Notes under the pieces: model-generated
Databases searched by the model: none
The model's input: the letters and a program-made list of their open reading frames with translations, nothing else
What the model was told of the DNA's origin: nothing
Part shown: piece by piece, positions 17,880-26,493 of the stretch
Layout of the letters: each line of letters begins with the position of its first letter
Position numbering within the stretch: the stretch's first letter is position 1
Program-made: the position numbers and the translations under genes
Assembly: GCA_014378705.1 (NCBI GenBank)
Contig: JACMND010000090.1
Coordinates: 1 to 33,220, forward strand
DNA from: Pedobacter sp.
Lineage (GTDB): Bacteria > Bacteroidota > Bacteroidia > Sphingobacteriales > Sphingobacteriaceae
Length of the DNA stretch: 33,220 nt
Reading direction: 5' to 3'

Positions 17880-19139
17880 TTACTCTATTTGAAGGCGACG
17901 GATTAATTCTGCACTTTTTTCCCTGCCGTGGACCAAACGATCCGCAAAAAACATTTTGGTTTCATCAAAATGTTTCTTGTATCCTTCTTGGTCTCCGTAA
18001 AAAATTATTGAAGACCATTCAAGAACTGCCGAGTGAAATTCCAAATCATCATTGCGAATGGTTTTATCAAATAGCGCCGTTTGTATAGACTCTTCAAGGA
18101 GATCCTCATTCTTAAAAAGGTATTCGGCGATTCCAAGCCGAAGCCGGAAGGGCGGAGTCTGGCAAATAAGATTATCGTAGGGATTTACCTCTAAATGAAA
18201 CCATGCATCAACCATGCTTAATAAACTTAAATGGGAATTGGGTTTAAAATTTTGATGATGATCTGAAAGAGAAAATTCTTTCATAATCTTGTCATCAAGC
18301 ATTAAAGGCTTTCGGCTCTCATGAAATACAAAATCACGGGCTTGATAAAGTCTTTCCCTAAACTCCAGTTCTTCTTCTTTAATCATTAGCTTAAAAAGAG
18401 AAGACACTGATTGAGCATAACTCTTAACATGCTGGCGTGCGTATGGATTTAATATGGCTAATCCACTATAAATGTGAGATTTGTAACTGAATATCCTAAG
18501 CGTAGTTAAAATTTTAACGTTATCAATCCCACCTAAATAAGACCCGTTTTCCCAGGGAAAAAAACCTGCGCTTTTCCATGCGGATCCCATGCTCTCAAAT
18601 CCAACATGGGTAACAGCCTGGGTATCGGCTACAATTTTATCGTGTTCATGATAATCAGGTATTTCTACCATATCTGATCCTAATAAAGAAAGCACATCTG
18701 TCATCCGTTGATACGCCTCTTTGGTAGTTCTATGCGGGATTACCACCAGTTTTTGCCCTTTTGGATCAAACGCAGGGCCATGCAATGAATGACATGTAAT
18801 AATATTTACATCCTTGGGAAGATACTTTTCAAAGGCTTCAATTTCCGGGTGCTTTACGGATGTCTGCCCGGCTACAATAGCTCCGTATTTAGTTGATGGA
18901 CCATAAAGCTGAACCACGTTGGTAATTTTATCCGATTCAACAGAATAAAAAATGATGTCACATCTGCGGGACACCTCCTTGCCATCAAATAAAACTTCAA
19001 TTCCCAAAGGTTCGAGCTCTTCCTTTAGTTTTTCACGATGCTGGGGCATATCACACCCGAAAACCCTGTAACCGGCTCTAGAAAAAGCTTTTGCGTAAAC
19101 AATCCCCATATCACCAAGACCTATAACTCCAATTTCCAT
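17880..19139 (-). CDS. Prephenate dehydrogenase, fungal TYR1-like
   Basis: Prephenate dehydrogenase makes 4-hydroxyphenylpyruvate for tyrosine synthesis, in the cytosol. The 419-aa protein begins with a Rossmann dinucleotide-binding motif (GLGDMG at 7-12, with CD at 29-30 ending the second strand). HSLHGP at 117-122 holds the catalytic-type His; ADTQAVTH lies at 171-178, PNSHLSLL at 300-307 and PYDNLICQTPPFRL at 320-333. These blocks and the overall length match yeast Tyr1 as I remember it much better than the roughly 280-370-aa bacterial TyrA or the chorismate mutase fusions. No ACT or AroQ domain is seen. It lies between the rpsJ terminator and rplC, unrelated to its neighbours, and is a transfer candidate. 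Exact cofactor (NADP or NAD) is not decided by sequence reading. Confidence 0.85.
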   Translation of the reverse strand: MEIGVIGLGDMGIVYAKAFSRAGYRVFGCDMPQHREKLKEELEPLGIEVLFDGKEVSRRCDIIFYSVESDKITNVVQLYGPSTKYGAIVAGQTSVKHPEIEAFEKYLPKDVNIITCHSLHGPAFDPKGQKLVVIPHRTTKEAYQRMTDVLSLLGSDMVEIPDYHEHDKIVADTQAVTHVGFESMGSAWKSAGFFPWENGSYLGGIDNVKILTTLRIFSYKSHIYSGLAILNPYARQHVKSYAQSVSSLFKLMIKEEELEFRERLYQARDFVFHESRKPLMLDDKIMKEFSLSDHHQNFKPNSHLSLLSMVDAWFHLEVNPYDNLICQTPPFRLRLGIAEYLFKNEDLLEESIQTALFDKTIRNDDLEFHSAVLEWSSIIFYGDQEGYKKHFDETKMFFADRLVHGREKSAELIRRLQIE

Positions 19140-19225
19140 CTTTAAAGTATTTATTTGGTGCAGTTAAACATAAGGGACAAATTGAAGTACGTTGAAAATA
19201 GAATAACCTTCTCTTAAACTTGAAA

Positions 19226-19253
19226 AGGCCGTCATAAATAGATATGACGGCCT
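19226..19253 (-). terminator. Terminator after rpsJ
   Basis: A perfect 11-bp stem (19226-19236 with 19243-19253) with a 6-nt loop is followed on the minus strand by a short T-run (TTTT). It lies 24 nt beyond the rpsJ stop and should end the rpsL-rpsG-fusA-rpsJ transcript before the tyrA-like gene. Confidence 0.75.
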
Positions 19254-19276
19254 CTTCTGTGTTGTTATATCAAAAG

Positions 19277-19582
19277 CTATACTTTTATTTCTACTTCAAC
19301 CCCACTTGGTAATTCAAGCTTCATTAATGCATCGACAGTTTTAGAATTAGAACTGTAAATATCTAACAGGCGTTTATAAGCGCATAACTGAAATTGCTCA
19401 CGTGCTTTTTTGTTTACATGCGGAGAACGTAAAACAGTGTAAATTCTCTTTTCTGTAGGCAATGGAATAGGTCCGCTAACTACCGCACCCGTAGGCTTAA
19501 CAGTTTTTACGATTTTTTCGGCAGATTTATCTACTAAGTTGTAATCGTACGATTTTAATTTGATTCTGATACGTTGGCTCAT
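19277..19582 (-). CDS. rpsJ: 30S ribosomal protein S10 (uS10)
   Basis: S10 is in the 30S head and doubles as NusE in transcription antitermination. I start it at the ATG at 19582 ([20 protein letters not shown], 101 aa). The frame stays open 33 codons upstream, but that part has no homology-like features. Signature [20 protein letters not shown] is present. In most Bacteroidota, to my knowledge, rplC follows directly; here a terminator and two other genes intervene. Confidence 0.98.
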   Translation of the reverse strand: MSQRIRIKLKSYDYNLVDKSAEKIVKTVKPTGAVVSGPIPLPTEKRIYTVLRSPHVNKKAREQFQLCAYKRLLDIYSSNSKTVDALMKLELPSGVEVEIKV

Positions 19583-19717
19583 TTTTTTGTTTAGTTTATG
19601 GATATCGTTAGAGCTATTTATAACGAAAACCTGATTATTTATTTGATTTCGAGGCAAAAAACAAGGGTCATGAAGAATCAATTATCCTTATTCTTTACTC
19701 TCTTATCCTAATTCCAA

Positions 19718-21826
19718 TTAAGCGTTAGCTGCTTTTTTACCTTTAACTTTAGCAATTACTTCTTCCTGAACGCCTTTTGGGGCTTCGGCATAGTGGTCAA
19801 ACTCCATAGTGGAAGTGGCACGGCCTGAAGTGATGGTACGCAACTGTGTAACATAACCAAACATCTCTGAAAGCGGAACTGTAGCCTTAATAACCTGGGC
19901 TCCGGCACGTGAATCCATACCTAAAAGCTGTCCACGCCTTCTGTTCATATCACCAATTACATCACCCATGTTTTCTTCAGGGGTAAGTATTTCAATTTTC
20001 ATGATCGGCTCCATTAAAACGGGCTTACATTTTGGTAACGCTTCACGGAAAGCAGAACGGGCACAAATTTCAAAAGACAAAGCATCCGAATCGACTGCGT
20101 GAAATGATCCGTCAATCAAGCGAACTTTCATGTTTTGCAAAGGATAACCTGCTAAAACACCATTCACCATAGCGGCTGCAAAACCTTTTTCAATTGATGG
20201 AATAAATTCACGGGGTATTGAACCTCCGGAAATCTCGTTTACAAACTGCAAACCTGTCTTATCCTCATCATTCGGCGAAATAATTATTTGAATATCAGCA
20301 AATTTTCCCCGGCCACCAGTTTGTTTCTTATACGTTTCACGGTGTTGCGTGGTCCCTGTGATCGCTTCTTTGTACGAAACTTGCGGCGCACCCTGGTTTA
20401 CCTCCACTTTAAACTCACGTTTCAAACGATCCATTAAAATATCCAAATGTAATTCGCCCATTCCAGAAATAACGGTCTGACCTGTTTCATCATCCGTCTT
20501 CACATGGAAAGTAGGATCTTCTTCGGCCAATTTGCCTAAGGCCATACCCAGTTTATCCACATCGGCCTGAGTTTTTGGTTCTATCGCTAAACCAATAACC
20601 GGATCAGGAAAATTCATGGATTCCAATACAATCGGATGCTTTTCATCGCACAGTGTATCACCCGTTTTGATATCTTTAAATCCAACAACCGCAGCAATAT
20701 CACCGGCTCCAACATTTGGAATCGGGTTTTGCTTGTTCGCGTGCATTTGAAAAATCCTGGAAATACGTTCCTTGTTTCCAGATCTCATGTTATAAATATA
20801 AGACCCCGCTTCCAGATTACCGGAGTAAACCCGGATAAAACACAAACGGCCAACAAATGGATCGGTTGCTATTTTAAAAGCCAAAGCTGCAAACGGCTCT
20901 TTTTCAGATGGCTGACGTACAATTTCAGCGCCTGTATCCGGATGAGTTCCAACAATGCCTTCCACATCCATTGGCGAGGGAAGCAATTCCATCACATAAT
21001 CAAGCATGGTTTGAACACCCTTATTTTTAAAAGATGAGCCGCAAACCATAGGAACAATTTTCGCATCTAATACAGCCTGGCGCAAAGCGTCTAAAACTTC
21101 ACGTTCAGTGATTGTTTCAGGAGCATCGAAAAATTTCTCCATCAAGCCTTCGTCGTATTCAGCAACAGATTCCAGAAGTTTTTCCCTCCACTCTGTAGCT
21201 TCCTCAACCATATCTTCCGGAATAGGAATTTCTGTAAAAGTCATTCCTTTATCATGCTCGTTCCAAACAATACCACGAAAGTTTATCAGGTCAATTACTC
21301 CTTTAAAGTTTTCTTCGGCACCAATAGGTAACTGCAATGGAACAGCATTAGATCCAAGCATGTCTTTAACCTGCTTAACAACTTTTAAAAAGTCGGCTCC
21401 AGAACGGTCCATCTTATTAACGAAACCAATACGGGCAACATTGTAGTTATTAGCCAGACGCCAGTTGGTTTCAGACTGAGGCTCTACACCATCAACAGCA
21501 GAAAATAAAAAAACCAGCCCATCTAAAACACGTAACGAACGGTTTACTTCAACCGTAAAATCTACGTGCCCCGGCGTATCAATAATATTGATGTGATAAA
21601 CTTGATTTCTGTATTTCCAATCAACGGTGGTAGCCGCAGAAGTAATGGTGATGCCACGTTCCTGCTCCTGTGCCATCCAATCCATAGTAGCCGCACCTTC
21701 ATGCACTTCGCCAATTTTATGGCTCACTCCAGAGTAGTATAGAATACGCTCTGTTGTTGTGGTTTTACCCGCATCAATATGAGCAGCGATTCCAATATTT
21801 CTGGTATATTTTAAGTCTCTTGACAT
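19718..21826 (-). CDS. fusA: Elongation factor G
   Basis: EF-G is the GTPase that translocates tRNA-mRNA on the ribosome and, with RRF, recycles it. The 702-aa protein has all G motifs: AHIDAGKT at 15-22, switch I with ERGITI, DTPGH at 83-87 and NKMD at 137-140. Domains II-V follow, including the IV-domain block [11 protein letters not shown] and the C-terminal [20 protein letters not shown]. Length is typical. It sits between rpsG and rpsJ in the str-type operon. No fusidic-acid resistance interpretation is attempted. Confidence 0.99.
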   Translation of the reverse strand: MSRDLKYTRNIGIAAHIDAGKTTTTERILYYSGVSHKIGEVHEGAATMDWMAQEQERGITITSAATTVDWKYRNQVYHINIIDTPGHVDFTVEVNRSLRVLDGLVFLFSAVDGVEPQSETNWRLANNYNVARIGFVNKMDRSGADFLKVVKQVKDMLGSNAVPLQLPIGAEENFKGVIDLINFRGIVWNEHDKGMTFTEIPIPEDMVEEATEWREKLLESVAEYDEGLMEKFFDAPETITEREVLDALRQAVLDAKIVPMVCGSSFKNKGVQTMLDYVMELLPSPMDVEGIVGTHPDTGAEIVRQPSEKEPFAALAFKIATDPFVGRLCFIRVYSGNLEAGSYIYNMRSGNKERISRIFQMHANKQNPIPNVGAGDIAAVVGFKDIKTGDTLCDEKHPIVLESMNFPDPVIGLAIEPKTQADVDKLGMALGKLAEEDPTFHVKTDDETGQTVISGMGELHLDILMDRLKREFKVEVNQGAPQVSYKEAITGTTQHRETYKKQTGGRGKFADIQIIISPNDEDKTGLQFVNEISGGSIPREFIPSIEKGFAAAMVNGVLAGYPLQNMKVRLIDGSFHAVDSDALSFEICARSAFREALPKCKPVLMEPIMKIEILTPEENMGDVIGDMNRRRGQLLGMDSRAGAQVIKATVPLSEMFGYVTQLRTITSGRATSTMEFDHYAEAPKGVQEEVIAKVKGKKAANA

Positions 21827-21921
21827 TATATTATTTGATTTTTCCGATTCTTGAAGATGTTACATTAATTTTTAATCGGTGTAATCATTTCAATAATCTA
21901 TGTAATCTTCCTTAAATCCAA

Positions 21922-22389
21922 TTAAAACCGGAAGTGTGAAAACGCTTTATTCGCTTCGGCCATTTTGTGTGTATCTTCCTTCTTCTTCACCGCGGCACCC
22001 TCACCTTTAGAAGCAGAAATAATTTCACCTGCCAATTTCTCCATCATGGTTTTTTCTCCGCGACGGCGTGAATAACTAATCAGCCATTTCATTCCCAAAG
22101 CTATTTTACGCTCCGGACGTACTTCAGTAGGGACCTGGAAGTTGGCACCACCCACACGACGGGATTTAACCTCAACAGCAGGCATTACATTATTTAAGGC
22201 TTTTTTCCAAGCCTCTAGTCCATTTTCACTGGTTTTTTTCTCAACCAGTTCAACCGCGTCATAAAAAATAGAATATGCAATTGACTTCTTACCATCGTAC
22301 ATCATATTATTTACAAACCGGGTTACCATTATATCGTTAAACTTCGGATCTGGCAGTAAGATTCTCTTTTTTGGTTTTGACTTTCTCAT
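21922..22389 (-). CDS. rpsG: 30S ribosomal protein S7 (uS7)
   Basis: S7 initiates assembly of the 30S head and contacts the E-site tRNA; in E. coli it represses the str operon. The 155-aa protein starts [20 protein letters not shown] and has the signature [20 protein letters not shown] and ending [13 protein letters not shown]. The ATG is preceded by a clear GGAGG sequence (within 22396-22402), notable because most genes here lack one. It lies 15 nt from rpsL. Confidence 0.99.
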   Translation of the reverse strand: MRKSKPKKRILLPDPKFNDIMVTRFVNNMMYDGKKSIAYSIFYDAVELVEKKTSENGLEAWKKALNNVMPAVEVKSRRVGGANFQVPTEVRPERKIALGMKWLISYSRRRGEKTMMEKLAGEIISASKGEGAAVKKKEDTHKMAEANKAFSHFRF

Positions 22390-22404
22390 TTTGCTTTCCT
22401 CCGT

Positions 22405-22827
22405 TTATTTCTTTTTACCTTTTGCTGCGCCTTTAGCAGGAGCTGCAACCTGACCTGGTTTTGGTTTCTTAGTTCCGTATTTAGAACGACGCTGATTACG
22501 ACCGGCAACGCCTGAAGTATCCAGTGCACCACGGATGATGTGATAACGCACGCCTGGCAAATCTTTCACACGACCGCCACGGATTAATACAATAGAGTGT
22601 TCCTGCAAGTTGTGGCCTTCACCCGGGATGTAAGCATTCACTTCTTTTCCGTTTGTTAAGCGCACACGTGCAACTTTACGCATGGCTGAGTTTGGTTTTT
22701 TAGGGGTAGTGGTATACACACGGGTGCAAACTCCTCTTCGCTGTGGACAACTGTCCAACGCTGGCGACTTACTCTTGTCAACCAGAGCTACTCTACCTTT
22801 TCTAACTAATTGTTGGATAGTAGGCAT
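22405..22827 (-). CDS. rpsL: 30S ribosomal protein S12 (uS12)
   Basis: S12 is at the decoding centre and controls accuracy. The 140-aa protein begins [20 protein letters not shown] and contains [12 protein letters not shown] and [13 protein letters not shown]. The two lysines altered in streptomycin-resistant mutants of other bacteria (K43 and K88, E. coli numbering with Met) are wild type. A Lys/Ala/Gly-rich tail of about 15 residues follows the usual end. It is the first gene of its unit, about 40 nt downstream of a predicted start. Confidence 0.99.
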   Translation of the reverse strand: MPTIQQLVRKGRVALVDKSKSPALDSCPQRRGVCTRVYTTTPKKPNSAMRKVARVRLTNGKEVNAYIPGEGHNLQEHSIVLIRGGRVKDLPGVRYHIIRGALDTSGVAGRNQRRSKYGTKKPKPGQVAAPAKGAAKGKKK

Positions 22828-22872
22828 TTTTTCCTTTTAATGAATTGATATTCTCCTTTAATTTAAGGAATG

Positions 22873-22903
22873 CAAAAGTAGAATTTAATTTGTGATAATC
22901 AAG
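22873..22903 (-). promoter_or_regulatory. Promoter of the rpsL-rpsG-fusA-rpsJ unit
   Basis: Minus-strand CTTG (22903-22900), a 19-bp spacer and TACTTTTG (22880-22873) match the Bacteroidota consensus with one mismatch in the -33 element. The predicted start near 22866 gives a leader of about 40 nt. Confidence 0.65.
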
Positions 22904-23680
22904 AGATTGGGTGAGAATTTATTTGGTGAGGAATATGAAGTTGCCAGTGTAGAGTCACCAGTTGAGGGCATTAAGATAGGTGGTTTAAATGGTATAGATT
23001 GGAATGAAGCAGATAACTTAGTACCAGATAACTCGCCGCTGATACCTGATTGCTGATAACGAATAGCTTTATGAAAAACAAGTAAAATAGCTTTGTGTTA
23101 TGGTAGCCACGCTAATGCTTCAAGTTTTAAGGGAATGGTTGTTAATTATGAAAGTAGTTGCAACTTGAAGGCTTTCCGCGTATATCTGGTTTAGGAGGAT
23201 GATGCTATCAAATTGGGAAATAAATTAGTATTTATTAGGATCATGATATAAAAGTCTGTCCATGCAAATCAAACTAAATTTTTTTTCTAATATCTTGGCA
23301 AAACCAAAACCTTTACAATTGAATATAAAAGGTTTTGTCAAAAAATTTCTCAATTATAAAATGCCCTTTCAATTTACAGGACAAAAAAATATATTATTGT
23401 TTCTAATGAAAGCAAATACAAGAAATCGGTATTTTTCAACTAACAAATGTCAATCTTATTCTTTAAGCCTAAACTAACGCTGCCGCATTAGTTAACGTTT
23501 CCCATGGGGATTGCAATAAATTTAATTTCTATTCAGATAAATATCTCTGATGATTATCCGGAAGCAGACCCATCAATGATAATTTTAAAGTCTTCAGAGT
23601 TTTTTAAAATCATCATAAAAAATTCTGCCATGATAGCAAACCCACAGAACTAAAAATATTTAAAACTTATTTTTCTGCAA
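22904..23680. other. Gene-poor intergenic region upstream of rpsL
   Basis: About 780 nt hold no ORF I can support. I see degenerate direct repeats of an AGATAAC/TGATAAC word (about 23008-23060), two copies of AATAGCTTT(A/G)TG 25 bp apart (about 23063 and 23087) and an isolated TAGCTTTG (23088-23095). There are also 9-bp complementary arms at 23118-23126 and 23162-23170 and a hairpin at 23472-23493. Plus-strand ORFs of 22-71 codons exist but are AT-driven and unsupported. It may be remains of lost genes or hold a small RNA; undecided. Confidence 0.4.
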
Positions 23681-24466
23681 TCAAATTCCTGAATAATCCG
23701 TTGGCCGCAAAAACGTAATATCAATGTGCGAAACATTATTTTGATATTTTTCCATCGTGGAAAGCTTTTTCCATTCCGGATCATTTCCGAAAGTTTTCCA
23801 ATGTTCTTCTCTTGAGGTCATATCTTCAAAAGTGGTCATGTACATTAAATTCGGCATTTGACCCCCGGCGATAACGCTTGCGTAAAAAACGGCATTGAAC
23901 CCAAGGCGTTCAAATAATTTTACTTCACCACCTTCATTAAACATCCGTACTTTATTATCATAAATCTCTTCAGAATAGCCTTCATAACTGCGTAACTCGT
24001 ATACTCTTTCTTTAGAGGAATTTTTTAACGCAGGCACTTTTAAATGAGTCATTTCCGGAAAAGCCTGCAACAGTATAGACTCTAATCGCTTGTATGCGGG
24101 TTTGTTATATGTTACTCCCAAATACGGCGCACCTGCCTTTTTATAAAGAGCATCCCTTTCGAGTTGTTTCGGGAGGTCGATAAATTCATTTAATGATTTA
24201 AAAGGGATTAGAACATATATCCGCTGGTCTTTTAATGTATCGTTTCCGATAGGCTTGAAAACCCCGACGTTTTTAAAACCCCGTCTGCCAAGTGCGGGCA
24301 AATAAGCATCTTTCAAGTAACCGTCTATCAAATTCTCCTGGTCTTTCCCTTGAATGTGATAGACTTTTATTTCGTAAAACGATCTGGCTTTAGTTTGACT
24401 CATCCCTTTTTTAGAGAATGCCGATAACAAAATCAAAGCGATCAAAATGTTAAATTTAAATTTCAT
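23681..24466 (-). CDS. Secreted NIPSNAP-family protein
   Basis: The 261-aa product has a signal peptide (MKFKFNILIALILLSAFSKK, cleaved about residue 23). Two related alpha/beta barrel-like halves follow: one begins RSFYEIKVYHIQGK, the second ERVYELRSYEGYSEEIYDNK. The second half has the typical sequence of NIPSNAP/dimeric ferredoxin-like proteins (YMTTFEDMTSREEHWKTF, then WKKLS). The biochemical role of bacterial secreted NIPSNAP proteins is not established. It stands alone between gene-poor stretches, with no recognisable promoter or terminator. The call rests on pattern recognition only. Confidence 0.8.
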   Translation of the reverse strand: MKFKFNILIALILLSAFSKKGMSQTKARSFYEIKVYHIQGKDQENLIDGYLKDAYLPALGRRGFKNVGVFKPIGNDTLKDQRIYVLIPFKSLNEFIDLPKQLERDALYKKAGAPYLGVTYNKPAYKRLESILLQAFPEMTHLKVPALKNSSKERVYELRSYEGYSEEIYDNKVRMFNEGGEVKLFERLGFNAVFYASVIAGGQMPNLMYMTTFEDMTSREEHWKTFGNDPEWKKLSTMEKYQNNVSHIDITFLRPTDYSGI

Positions 24467-24826
24467 AGAGTTATTTTTAAGATGATAATATTACGGTTTT
24501 AAACGCATATCGCAGGATTTTGTCTTAAAATAATAACGGCATTAAAAAGAAGCTTTCCTTTTAACAAGTTCCATTTTTATTCGCCGGTCTTACAGAAACC
24601 ATGTATAAGTCACGACTATGTGAAGTCCGAAGCTAATCCATGGACTAATCAGAGACTTTAATTGCTAAAGGCAGTTAGGCAGCTTTTAAAAAATGCAATT
24701 AGGAAAATTAACGAACTATCTGGTTCTTCTTAAAGAAAACGAATAACGATTAGAAAATAACACGGCGTAATTATGGATTCTTGAGTAAAATGGCATCACG
24801 CATGTATACCCGTTAATTTTAAGATC
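24467..24826. other. Intergenic stretch between divergent genes, no gene seen
   Basis: About 360 nt between the NIPSNAP gene (minus) and the small basic protein gene (plus). It should hold the promoters of both, but no perfect TAnnTTTG element is seen; the closest on the plus strand is TAATTATG near 24769. An imperfect hairpin with AATTGC/GCAATT ends spans 24660-24700. No ORF is supportable. Confidence 0.4.
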
Positions 24827-25105
24827 ATGAAAAAAAGCATTTTTACGTTAATTTTTGCAGTTATATTTTCATCCCTGGCTTTTTCAAATGAGAGCAGATC
24901 GCAGATAAATACCTCTTCCGCTGAAACTAATTTCGCAAATTCTATCAACCGTACTTCTTCGAATGATCGCCAAAAGAAAAGGAAACTTAAGAAAAGAATT
25001 CGTCAGGCAGGGAATATCTTTCGCCTGGTTAAAACCAGCAAACAGGATAAAAAGAAATCACGAAAAGTGCAAAGGAAGATCCGCAAGATTGTTAATATTT
25101 GGTAG
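24827..25105 (+). CDS. Small secreted, highly basic protein of unknown function
   Basis: The 92-aa product has a clear signal peptide (MKKSIFTLIFAVIFSSLAFS). A short Ser/Thr/Asn-rich segment follows, then a C-terminal half dominated by Lys and Arg (QKKRKLKKRIRQAG, KKSRKVQRKIRKIV). No known domain is recognised. Mature charge is strongly positive, suggesting binding to nucleic acid, membrane or polysaccharide, but this is inference. The gene is isolated, ends at a hairpin at 25115-25135 and faces pth convergently. Confidence 0.7.
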   Translation: MKKSIFTLIFAVIFSSLAFSNESRSQINTSSAETNFANSINRTSSNDRQKKRKLKKRIRQAGNIFRLVKTSKQDKKKSRKVQRKIRKIVNIW

Positions 25106-25114
25106 CCGAAGTTG

Positions 25115-25135
25115 AGGCCCGGTAAAAACGGGCCT
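25115..25135. terminator. Hairpin terminator between convergent genes
   Basis: A 7-bp GC-rich stem (25115-25121 with 25129-25135) and A-rich loop lies 10 nt after the stop of the small basic protein gene and just beyond the pth stop. T-runs are weak on both strands, so efficiency is uncertain. It could serve both genes. Confidence 0.5.
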
Positions 25136-25145
25136 ATTAATCACA

Positions 25146-25706
25146 CTATTTATTATAGCGTGTCATCGCCAACTCCGCTCCGGCAGAAATGAAACTGTAA
25201 ATCATTTCTACAGAGCGGTCAAGCAAAGCAGGCAGCTCGGGTTGTTCATCATCATCAAAACCACTTAACACATAGTCTACCTGTCGTCCTTTTGCAAAAT
25301 TATCACTGATGCCAAACCGTAGCCGGCAATAATCTATCCCACCTAGAACACCTTCTATACTTTTTAAACCGTTATGGCCTGCGGCACTTCCCTTAGGTTT
25401 GATGCGGAGAGTACCAAATGGCAAGGCTAAATCATCAACAATTACAAGGAGATTTTTAATTGGAATTTTAAGTTCCTGCATCCAGAAATTAACTGCTTTA
25501 CCACTTAAATTCATGTACGTTGTTGGCTTAATCAAATATATTTTATGGCCTTTGTGGGATAACTCTGAATAGTATGCCAATCTTAAATTAGTAAATGAAG
25601 AACCGGCCTTTTTGGCCATTTCATCGGCAATCATAAATCCAATGTTGTGTCTGGTATCGGCATATTCCGGTCCGATGTTTCCTAAACCAACTAACAGGTA
25701 ATTCAT
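25146..25706 (-). CDS. pth: Peptidyl-tRNA hydrolase
   Basis: Pth frees tRNA from peptidyl-tRNA that drops off the ribosome. The 186-aa protein is normal in length. Catalytic and binding residues are visible: N10 (VGLGNIG), H20 (DTRHNIGF), N66 (PTTYMNLSG) and D92 (VDDLALPFG), with the GSAAGHNGLKSI block following. It lies downstream of rplY (L25/CTC) and prs, a widely conserved grouping, but a terminator at 25775-25805 separates it from rplY, and a possible own promoter precedes it. Confidence 0.98.
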   Translation of the reverse strand: MNYLLVGLGNIGPEYADTRHNIGFMIADEMAKKAGSSFTNLRLAYYSELSHKGHKIYLIKPTTYMNLSGKAVNFWMQELKIPIKNLLVIVDDLALPFGTLRIKPKGSAAGHNGLKSIEGVLGGIDYCRLRFGISDNFAKGRQVDYVLSGFDDDEQPELPALLDRSVEMIYSFISAGAELAMTRYNK

Positions 25707-25745
25707 AAAACAGAAGGATTAAAAACCAAGATTAAGAATTATAGA

Positions 25746-25778
25746 CAAAGGATAAAAGTAAATCTGTGAATGAACAAA
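25746..25778 (-). promoter_or_regulatory. Possible promoter of pth
   Basis: Minus-strand TTTG (25778-25775) is followed after 20 bp by TATCCTTTG (25754-25746), which has one extra base compared with TAnnTTTG. The location, just after the rplY terminator, makes it plausible. Confidence 0.35.
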
Positions 25779-25805
25779 AAAGCAGTACAGATAATCCTGT
25801 ACTGC
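25775..25805 (-). terminator. Rho-independent terminator after rplY
   Basis: A perfect 9-bp stem (25782-25790 with 25797-25805), 6-nt loop and a run of six T on the minus strand lie about 40 nt past the rplY stop. It separates prs-rplY from pth. Confidence 0.85.
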
Positions 25806-25846
25806 CTTCTCAGTATGCTTTTATAAATCAGCGTTACCTTAATTTA

Positions 25847-26425
25847 TTATTTCACTTTAGCTTCGGTTTCAGCCTGTTTCAAAGCACGGGACATGGTAAC
25901 CGAAACAATGGTATCATCCGGGTTATTTATGATTTTGAAATTGGTAAACTTCAATTCATCAACACCAACTGATTTACCAACTTCTAGTGCATCAATATTT
26001 ACTTCGACAAACTGCGGCATATCTTTTGGAAAAGATTTAACCCGGAGTTTGCGTAATTTCTGAATTAATTTACCACCTGTTTTAACGCCCGGGGAAGTAC
26101 CGGTTAGCTTTACAGGAATTTCCATGATAACCGGTTTTTGGTCGTTTAGCTCCAAAAAATCCACGTGTAACGGTAAATCTGTTAGGGGATGAAAGGTTAC
26201 ATCCTGTATGATTGCCTTCGTGATAACACCGGCAACATTAATGTCAACGAATTGAACGTCTGGCGTTACCACCAAACCTTTCAAATCACTTGCAGATACC
26301 GAAAAGTGGGTTTGATTTTTTCCACCATACAGAACCGCGGGCACTAAGCCTTTGTAACGCAGCTCCTTCGCGTCTCTTTTCCCTACGTTCTCTCTTGGAG
26401 AACCGCTAATAGCAATTGATTTCAT
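25847..26425 (-). CDS. rplY: 50S ribosomal protein L25, long TL5/CTC form (bL25)
   Basis: L25 binds loop E of 5S rRNA; the long CTC form carries an extra C-terminal beta domain and is often stress linked. The 192-aa product has the N-terminal 5S-binding domain (SIAISGSPRENVGKRDAKEL, then GLVPAVLYGG, HVDFLEL). The C-terminal domain (about 95-185) includes IPVKLTGTSPGVKTGGKLIQ and an alanine/lysine/glutamate-rich end. It lies between prs and pth and is followed by a strong terminator. Confidence 0.97.
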   Translation of the reverse strand: MKSIAISGSPRENVGKRDAKELRYKGLVPAVLYGGKNQTHFSVSASDLKGLVVTPDVQFVDINVAGVITKAIIQDVTFHPLTDLPLHVDFLELNDQKPVIMEIPVKLTGTSPGVKTGGKLIQKLRKLRVKSFPKDMPQFVEVNIDALEVGKSVGVDELKFTNFKIINNPDDTIVSVTMSRALKQAETEAKVK

Positions 26426-26493
26426 TATATAGTTATTTAGTTGTTAATGATTAGGATCTTCAACTTAATTGATCCTTATTATTCTTAATTTTT

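Noticed and set aside
20636-21037. 133-codon ORF antisense to fusA
   Set aside because: Lies fully inside the conserved EF-G coding sequence; shadow of its codon bias.
23262-23477. Plus-strand ORF of 71 codons
   Set aside because: Composition is Lys/Asn/Phe-rich as expected from AT-rich noncoding DNA; no signal, domain, promoter or conserved neighbour supports it.
23504-23653. Plus-strand ORF of about 49 codons
   Set aside because: Too short and AT-driven; no homology-like motif seen.
26453-26476. AGGATC/GATCCT hairpin between prs and rplY as a terminator
   Set aside because: Short 6-bp stem and no T-run on the minus strand; it more likely does not stop transcription.
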